Of a stretch of 64,000 nt of DNA, positions 58,205 through 64,000 are shown in pieces. Below the pieces are notes generated by a model. It did not search any database and had not been told where the DNA came from. It worked only from the letters and a program-made list of their open reading frames with translations. The stretch lies in contig CAKJVC010000147.1 of assembly GCA_918026815.1 (NCBI GenBank), forward strand, positions 496,001-560,000, written 5' to 3'. The first letter of the stretch is position 1; each line of letters starts with the position of its first letter. This DNA comes from Chalara sp. BL73. Taxonomy: Eukaryota; Ascomycota; Leotiomycetes; Helotiales. The position numbers and the translations under genes were made by a program.

Positions 58205-58608
58205 TAACGTACTTAATAAGCAACTTGCTCGTCTAAGCAAACTTGCGCATGACAATTTACACCAAAATCAGCAAAATCGACCCCTAGTAATTTCAGCAAT
58301 CACTTATTGTATTAATCTTGAAATTAAATATTGAAGTTATAAAGCTATTTCAATAATAATAAACTAAGTTATAAAAAGTGTAAACAGTTCGAAATGTTCA
58401 AACACCAATTTCAGTAGCTAAAACACAGAGATTTCAAAGTTTTCAATAACCAGTCTGTTTGTATATGTTATTAGTTATATAAATAATATATTTAATATTA
58501 TATCAACTTTCAACACAAAGTTACAAATGATAAATAGTGTTATTGTTAAAATTTCTAGGGGGTCGATTTTGCTGATTAACTCGAGCAAGTTGCTTATAAA
58601 GTACGTTA
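58205..58608. mobile_element. 400-bp MITE with inverted repeats and TA target duplication
   Basis: The element is 58207-58606 with TA on each side (58205-58206, 58607-58608). The ends are near-perfect inverted repeats, ACGTACTTAATAAGCAACTT on the left and ACGTACTTTATAAGCAACTT read from the right, both continuing into GCTCG. A second inverted pair, AATCAGCAAAATCGACCCC, lies further in on both sides (about 58264-58282 and 58560-58577). The interior is AT-rich and non-coding. This fits a non-autonomous mariner-type element unrelated to the pogo element in its terminal sequence. Confidence 0.85.
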
Positions 58609-59069
58609 CATAAATTAGAGGGAGTGATCCCGAGATGATTCAGCTGCTTGCAGCAATAGTAGTAAAACAATGGTGGAAACTCAATAAGCCACCTGGAGTC
58701 AACACTGCCATTTATTCTCTTCTATTGGCGCCAACAAAGAAGAGCCATGATTGCTCTCGCGACTAGCCACAGTACAATTGTGGTCTTGAGGTACATATGA
58801 TTAAATCCACTATGCTGCTGAGTAAACCAACTTGCCACATTTGTGGGGGCCTTAAGACCTACTTCGAACTGCTCTTGCTATATGAATATTCGAGAACATC
58901 TCCTCTCAAACCCCGCAGTTGTATAAAGCTATAAGGTGCTCCACAGTCCAGACGTTAAACTCAACATATATAGATTATCTCTCAACTCGCGTCTGAAGCT
59001 GAAGAGGGTTTTCTCTCTGTTTCGATAGGTGATAGTTCGTTTCTTGTGGCCCCAACTATAGAGGAGATA
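58609..59069. other. intergenic region upstream of UGT gene
   Basis: Presumed promoter of the glycosyltransferase gene. No gene or repeat recognised. Confidence 0.5.
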
Positions 59070-62000
59070 ATGAACGGCCCACAGTTAGCCAAAGTATCAC
59101 ATCACTTTGATATCTCCAGAGCCGAGAGTAAATTGAAGACAGAATCCAAAGTAACAGGTGACTTATTATCGTTGCGATAGTTAATTGGAGCTAACATCAC
59201 GCGGTTTAGACGAAGGAACTCTCGATATTAACGTCGACGATCCAGCCGCTCAACTTGCAAATGTCCTCAAACCTGTCCTCGATCGCCATGTTGGAAAGCA
59301 CACTTCTCCTAAGTATAAGTTACAATATATTCCCGCTTCTTTTACAACTTCTGCTACAGCGATGAACATCGTTGTTCATATTGTTGGTTCACGTGGAGAT
59401 GTTCAACCTTTTATCTCCTTAGGCAAAGTGCTCAAAGAGACATACAACCACCGGGTGCGGATTGCGACTCACCTGATCTTCAAGGATTTTGTGGAACAGA
59501 ATAATCTGGAATTTTTCAACATTGGCGGTGATCCAGAGGGGCTTATGGCATATATGGTCAAGAACCCAGGTCTTCTGCCCGACCTGCACACTCTGGCAAG
59601 TGGTGATGTAGGGAAACGGAGGGAAACCATTTATGAAATTGTGAATGGTTGCTGGAGGTCGTGTATTGAGCCAGGGGACGGCTGTGGCCATGAGCCAGAT
59701 ATCAATCACTTCCCATACCAATATAACAAAGTTAAGCCATTTATTGCAGATGCAATCATTGCAAACCCTCCCAGCTTCGCTCATATCCACTGCGCAGAGA
59801 AGCTTGGGATTCCACTACACATGATGTTTACCATGCCTTGGTCGCCTACGCAAGCATTCCCTCATCCGTTGGTCAATGTCAAATCTACGAACGCCAACCG
59901 AGATGTAACTAATTACATCTCCTACACCTTGGTTGATATGATGACCTGGCAAGGACTGGGTGATATTATCAACAAGTTTCGTATCAAAGCGTTGAACTTA
60001 GAGCCAATCAGTGTGATGTGGGCACCTGGATTGACACATCGACTCCGTATACCATTTACATATTGCTGGTAAGCTGAATACCTCCGGCCTACAAGCACCT
60101 CGCCGTGGATCTAACCTTGTTTAGGTCTCCTGCACTAATACCTAAGCCTGAGGATTGGGCAGATCACATTTCCATTTCTGGCTTCTACTTTTTATCTCTC
60201 GCTTCAGGATACACTCCCGACAAATTACTCTCAGACTTCCTCGCCAAAGGCCCTCCGCCAGTCTATATAGGCTTCGGGTCGATTGTCGTCGACGATCCAG
60301 ACGCCATGACCATGCTCATTTTCAAAGCCGTTAAATTAGCTGGTATTCGTGCTCTTGTTTCTCAAGGTTGGGGAGGTCTTGGTGCAAACGAGATTGGAAA
60401 ACCTGATGAAGTCTTCATGCTTGGTAACATCCCTCACGATTGGCTATTCCAACATGTTTCAGCCGTTGTGCATCACGGCGGGGCTGGAACAACTGCAGCT
60501 GGAGTGTTAGCAGGTCGACCAACTATAATCGTTCCTTTCTTCGGCGACCAGCCATTCTGGGGCTCAATGATTGCCCGCGCTGGAGCTGGACCTGAGCCCA
60601 TCCCATATAAGAAGTTGACAGCTGAGTTATTAGCAGCACAACTACGGATAGCTCTTGCACCAGAAACTCTAACCAAAGCGAGAGAGCTTGGGCAAAAGAT
60701 TGCTTCGGAACAGGGCTCAGATGTCGGTGCAAAACATTTCCATAGCGCACTGGATCCCAATATGCAGTGTGCTATTCTTCCAGGAAGGGTCGCTGTTTGG
60801 CGACTGAAGAGGACGAATGTGCTGATTAGTGCAAAGGCTGCTGCTGTGCTTTGCATGAAGGATCAAATTCACGAAGGGGACTTTAAGCTGTAAGCTGTCC
60901 CATATCCTCTCCGAAGCGTTGGGCTAATTTTATAAGACATCGATCAGTGGAATACGAAACAGAAGACGGTCCATGGGATCCAGTCTCTGGTGTCGCCTCG
61001 GCTCTTGTAGGCACTCTTTCAAACCTAGCTGTTGGAGCTGCAGATCTTCCATCTGAGGTTTTCCATACATTGGAGGCGAGATCACACCACTGGAGTAGCC
61101 TCAAGCATGGCAACGCTAGTGAGGGTAGTAATATTGGGAGTATACAGGCGACCATATCGACATCTAGTTTAGTATCAACGTCCGAGGCCTCAGCCATGAA
61201 AGGCAAGCCAGAAGTGCAAGATATCCTACCTGAAAGATTAAACGATGCTCACTGGGTGGAGCAGCACGATACTTTAGAGGTACCACTAAGTGTAACCTTG
61301 AATCAGACGGACGCGTCAAATACAGGCCCAGTGGACTCAACGGAACTGGAAAGGATAGAAGAAACTCACTCCCAACCACCCGCTGATACAATCGCTCGCT
61401 TAACCCAACACAGTGACTCTCACGACAAAACCCTTCTAGAAACAAGGAAGCAGAAAGCCAAGGACGATCTCGTGTACGTCGCCAAGGTTGCCCTTTCGGG
61501 ACCAATGGACTTGACCGAGTCCATCGCCAAAGGTTTCCACAATGCGCCGAGGTTGTACAACGATAAGACTGTCCGGCCACAGGAGAATATCACGGATTTG
61601 CAATCCGGTTTGAAAGCTGCGGGCAGAGATTTTGCGCATGCTGTCTATGATGGGGTAACGGGTGTAGTTACCCAACCATTCAATGGTGCTAGGGAAGGCG
61701 GTGTAGCCGGTTTCGTGACTGGGGTTGGGAAGGGGATTGGTGGGTTAATTCTTAAGCCTACAGGAGGTACGTCTTTAGTCCCTCTCTACCCTTATACTCT
61801 TTCATTTGATATCCAGAAATGGTGGCCTGATCTAATCCACTACGTTGTAGCGGCCTTTTCCGTCCCTGCGGACACTATAAAAGGGGTGTATAAAGAACTC
61901 CAAAAGACAAGCGACACGCGACTCGAAGAACACATCATCAAATCACGCTTGGCTCAAGGCAAACAGGAAGCTCTATCCACTAGTGAGGAAGAAAAAATGA

Positions 62001-62281
62001 TGATTGTGAAAAAGTGGGCAGAGATAAAGTTGTCGGCTGCAAGCCAGCCGCATTTAAATAAGTCGCAGACGCTTGCCAATAAGCTCAGTTGGAAACTTCA
62101 TGGTGGATTAACTGAGGAGGAGAAACATGGACGCAGAGAGAATGGAAAAGAGGAGGGCACAGGGCATCTTCACGGGTTGTGGCATCCTGGTCATCATCAC
62201 CACGAGAAGACTGGATCTGCAAAGCCTGTCGCTGCTCATACAACGGAGCCTATCAAATCCAAGGTTGCGCACAACGTCTAA
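59070..62281 (+). CDS. sterol-glucosyltransferase-like UGT with VPS13/ATG2-like C-terminal region
   Basis: Exons 59070-59157, 59210-60068, 60125-60889, 60937-61766 and 61851-62281 give about 990 residues. The first intron (CTAAC branch, TTTAG end) joins MNGPQLAKVSHHFDIS and SKVTDEGTLDINVDDP. The GT1/GT28-like fold follows: MNIVVHIVGSRGDVQPFISL, GGDPEGLMAYMVKNPGLLP, ANPPSFAHIHCAEKLGIPLH, PVYIGFGSIVVDDPDAMT, and the nucleotide-sugar motif VHHGGAGTTAAGVLAGRPTI with FFGDQPFWG. These match Atg26/UGT52-type sterol glucosyltransferases, which use UDP-glucose. It lacks the GRAM and PH domains of Atg26. The last 350 residues carry DGVTGVVTQPFNGAREGG and FVTGVGKGIGGLILKPTG, the lipid-related repeat of VPS13/ATG2 C-termini, and end in a His-rich tail. 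Membrane-lipid glucosylation is likely; the acceptor is unknown. Confidence 0.9.
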
Positions 62282-62446
62282 CTAATTAGGCCGCTACTAC
62301 GGCAGGCTAGTCCCCAATTTAACTGCGATTAGATAAAAAGGTAACTAAGTAGAACTTTTCTTCTTTTATTGAGCTATCAGGACCGATACAACTAGTTGCA
62401 TTTTCCTTGTCTCAACTATGCCCTGAATTTGTGGTCTAGATCTGTA

Positions 62447-64000
62447 TCACCATATCCCAGATATCTGATCGTAATCGACTATATTTGTCGGAGCTGCAGC
62501 TTCCCTTGCTCTTCTATTTAGGTCATAGGAAACCTTATACATCTCTTCTATCTCCGGACTGTGTGTTTCCTTGAGCAAGAACTCAAGAAGCTTGAGGAAT
62601 GGTTCGGTGAGGTCGAGATCCGACTGTACGGTAATATTGGAAGAATCAAGAAGTACGTTATGAAGGATCGTGGTGACAGCTGCGAATAAGACTTGGATCA
62701 AGAGCCTGGAGGAAGTTAGACAGTTTTACGTTCAATTGAGACATTTTTATGGGACTGACCAGATACAGTAGTAGTCGCCCTGGGGTATCATTCGAAAAGC
62801 CCGATAGTACACCGTGCCTCATATATGTATGTGCTGTCAAACAGAAAGCCGAATGCTTGCAACGTCAAATTGCCGTTGCTTATTAGGTCACTTGTATACC
62901 TCATCACTAGAAATGGGCGATGAATTGCAATTAAGCAGTTCGCATATGTCAGGTGTAAGATGGTATAGTGAAGATACACAGGAGTGATGTAAGTCTGAAG
63001 TGCCTTGTTTGGAAACTCCGTCTCAAAGTTGGTGGGAACGCTACTCTTCCATACCACTAGTCGAGAGGCGAGTTCTTGCGCAGCAAAAAGGCGCTCTGCT
63101 TCAGATTGCTTTAACCCCCCTACAGAATATAGTTTTTTATACGTCTGTCCCTGAATAATTGCAAGTCCAATATGAAAGTCGAGTAATTCCAGTACGTTAC
63201 GTTCTTCTCCGTCTGTGCTTAAGTCTGATATTGTTTTCAGCGGTAGGCCAACATCTATGTCATCATCATCTTGTCCTGGAGTTTTTCCTGTCCGCAGACT
63301 GATATCTTTGTCCACAACATAAGTGATTCAAAAGACAAGCTTTCGCTGTTCATTCTCGGTATCAGCAACAGCTGAGTCATTTGACTGTTTGTGTAAATCT
63401 ATATCTTGAGTTGCTCGAATTGTGGCAGCGATCAGCGAAGGGCATAGTCGATAATTAGGCGTTCTCCTAAGAATTATTGTGGTTGCGAGTAACGCCTGGA
63501 CGGTAGAGAGACATGATGGCATCATCAAGAGGTCAGGGACTACAGCCAGTGTGTTCTGTATGTAGCCGCAAGCATATTGATCTTCTTCCTGTACATCGGA
63601 AGTTCGCATTGCACGGAATCGGTGTGCCATTGCAAGAACAACGTTAAGACAAGCCCACCAACTTGGATCTTTTGATGGGTCTGCATTTAGGTATTTCTCT
63701 CGGCTCATCTCCATGAAAGATTTCGCGTCAAAAATTGGAAAGAATGTGTTAAAACTCCTAAGGGCCTCTTCAATTCGCGATAGAGCATCGGGCATAGGCG
63801 GAAGCTTTTGGAAGATGATACGCGGGGAGATGTTACTGAATGGGCTACGATTCCAATATCGTGTAGAGAGTTGGCTGGGTCCTAACAGCTCCTGGGAAAT
63901 GTGTGTGGTAGCGAGTGCTGGTTTGAAAGAAACTGGCTGTCTTGTCACTAGTTTCGAGTTAACTGCTGTGATGAGCATCTGGAAAGCGCGACTTGCTTTG
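62447..64000 (-). pseudogene. fungal-specific transcription factor gene, broken and cut by window edge
   Basis: The middle-homology region of a Zn2Cys6-type regulator, continuing past the right edge so the zinc cluster is not seen. SFNTFFPIFDAKSFMEM and ACLNVVLAMAHRFRAMR are readable. At 63330-63328 the conserved Trp before the AYVxDKDISLRTG motif is TGA, and the next frame goes straight on with ITYVVDKDISLRTGKTPG. Near 62800-62791 one base is missing: TIGLF must be joined to RMIPQGDYYCIW in another frame. The last intron (62759-62706) then gives WLLIQVLFAAVTTILHNVL to a stop at 62447. Two independent lesions suggest a pseudogene. Exon limits in the middle are approximate. Confidence 0.75.

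Noticed and set aside
59185..59209. Starting the UGT at the TTG-led open frame
   Set aside because: An upstream ATG exon joins through a 52-bp intron with a CTAAC branch site and gives a family-like N-terminus.

Overview
The window is nuclear DNA from a filamentous ascomycete. Genes are split by short introns of about 43-100 bp with GTRNGT-like donors, CTAAC/CTGAC-like branch sites and YAG acceptors. The gene content is typically fungal: Zn2Cys6 regulators, HET proteins, STAND-type N-terminal domains, a GH92 mannosidase, a pogo/Fot1 transposon whose mutations look like repeat-induced point mutation (RIP), and the BMS1, SPF1 and BCKDH-kinase housekeeping genes. A leotiomycete-like genome is my guess; no rRNA or other taxonomic marker is present. 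All gene models were assembled by hand by joining open frames at splice sites.

Layout. 0.3-14 kb is conserved core: phospholipase D (-), the P5A ATPase Spf1 (+), a glutathione S-transferase (-) and a secreted GH92 mannosidase (+). 14-20.5 kb is accessory: a HET gene broken by a stop codon and a frameshift, a 233-residue unknown, and AT-rich gene-poor DNA. 20.5-24.3 kb holds a protein that joins a fungal STAND-type N-terminal domain to a complete G-protein alpha subunit with an altered P-loop, then a secreted cysteine-containing protein. 25.4-27.6 kb is an M3 oligopeptidase.

28.4-36.7 kb looks like a tryptophan/kynurenine catabolic cluster: FAD monooxygenase (+), Zn2Cys6 regulator (+), indoleamine 2,3-dioxygenase (-) and kynureninase (+). 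The last two diverge from a shared 854-bp promoter. The same inverted CGG-N2-CCG pattern occurs upstream of the regulator and in that shared promoter. The expected flow is tryptophan to N-formylkynurenine to kynurenine to anthranilate (or 3-hydroxyanthranilate), with the FAD enzyme possibly acting on the aromatic product.

36.9-46.3 kb has a second STAND-type N-terminal protein (with ankyrin repeats), a mitochondrial dehydrogenase kinase, a tiny four-exon proteinase-B-inhibitor-like gene and BMS1. 46.9-49.1 kb is an intact HET protein with a WW-like insert.

49.9-59 kb is decayed, repeat-rich DNA. It holds fragments of transcription-factor genes and a DUF2985-like membrane-protein gene cut exactly at a TA by a 1,871-bp pogo/Fot1 element carrying iterated subterminal repeats. 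A separate 400-bp MITE with TA target duplication follows. 59.1-62.3 kb is a sterol-glucosyltransferase-like UGT with a VPS13/ATG2-like tail. The right edge is a fungal-specific transcription factor broken by a stop codon and a frameshift and cut by the window end.

The most unusual signals are the STAND-N/G-alpha fusion with two HET genes and another STAND-N protein in the same 36 kb, and the kynurenine cluster.
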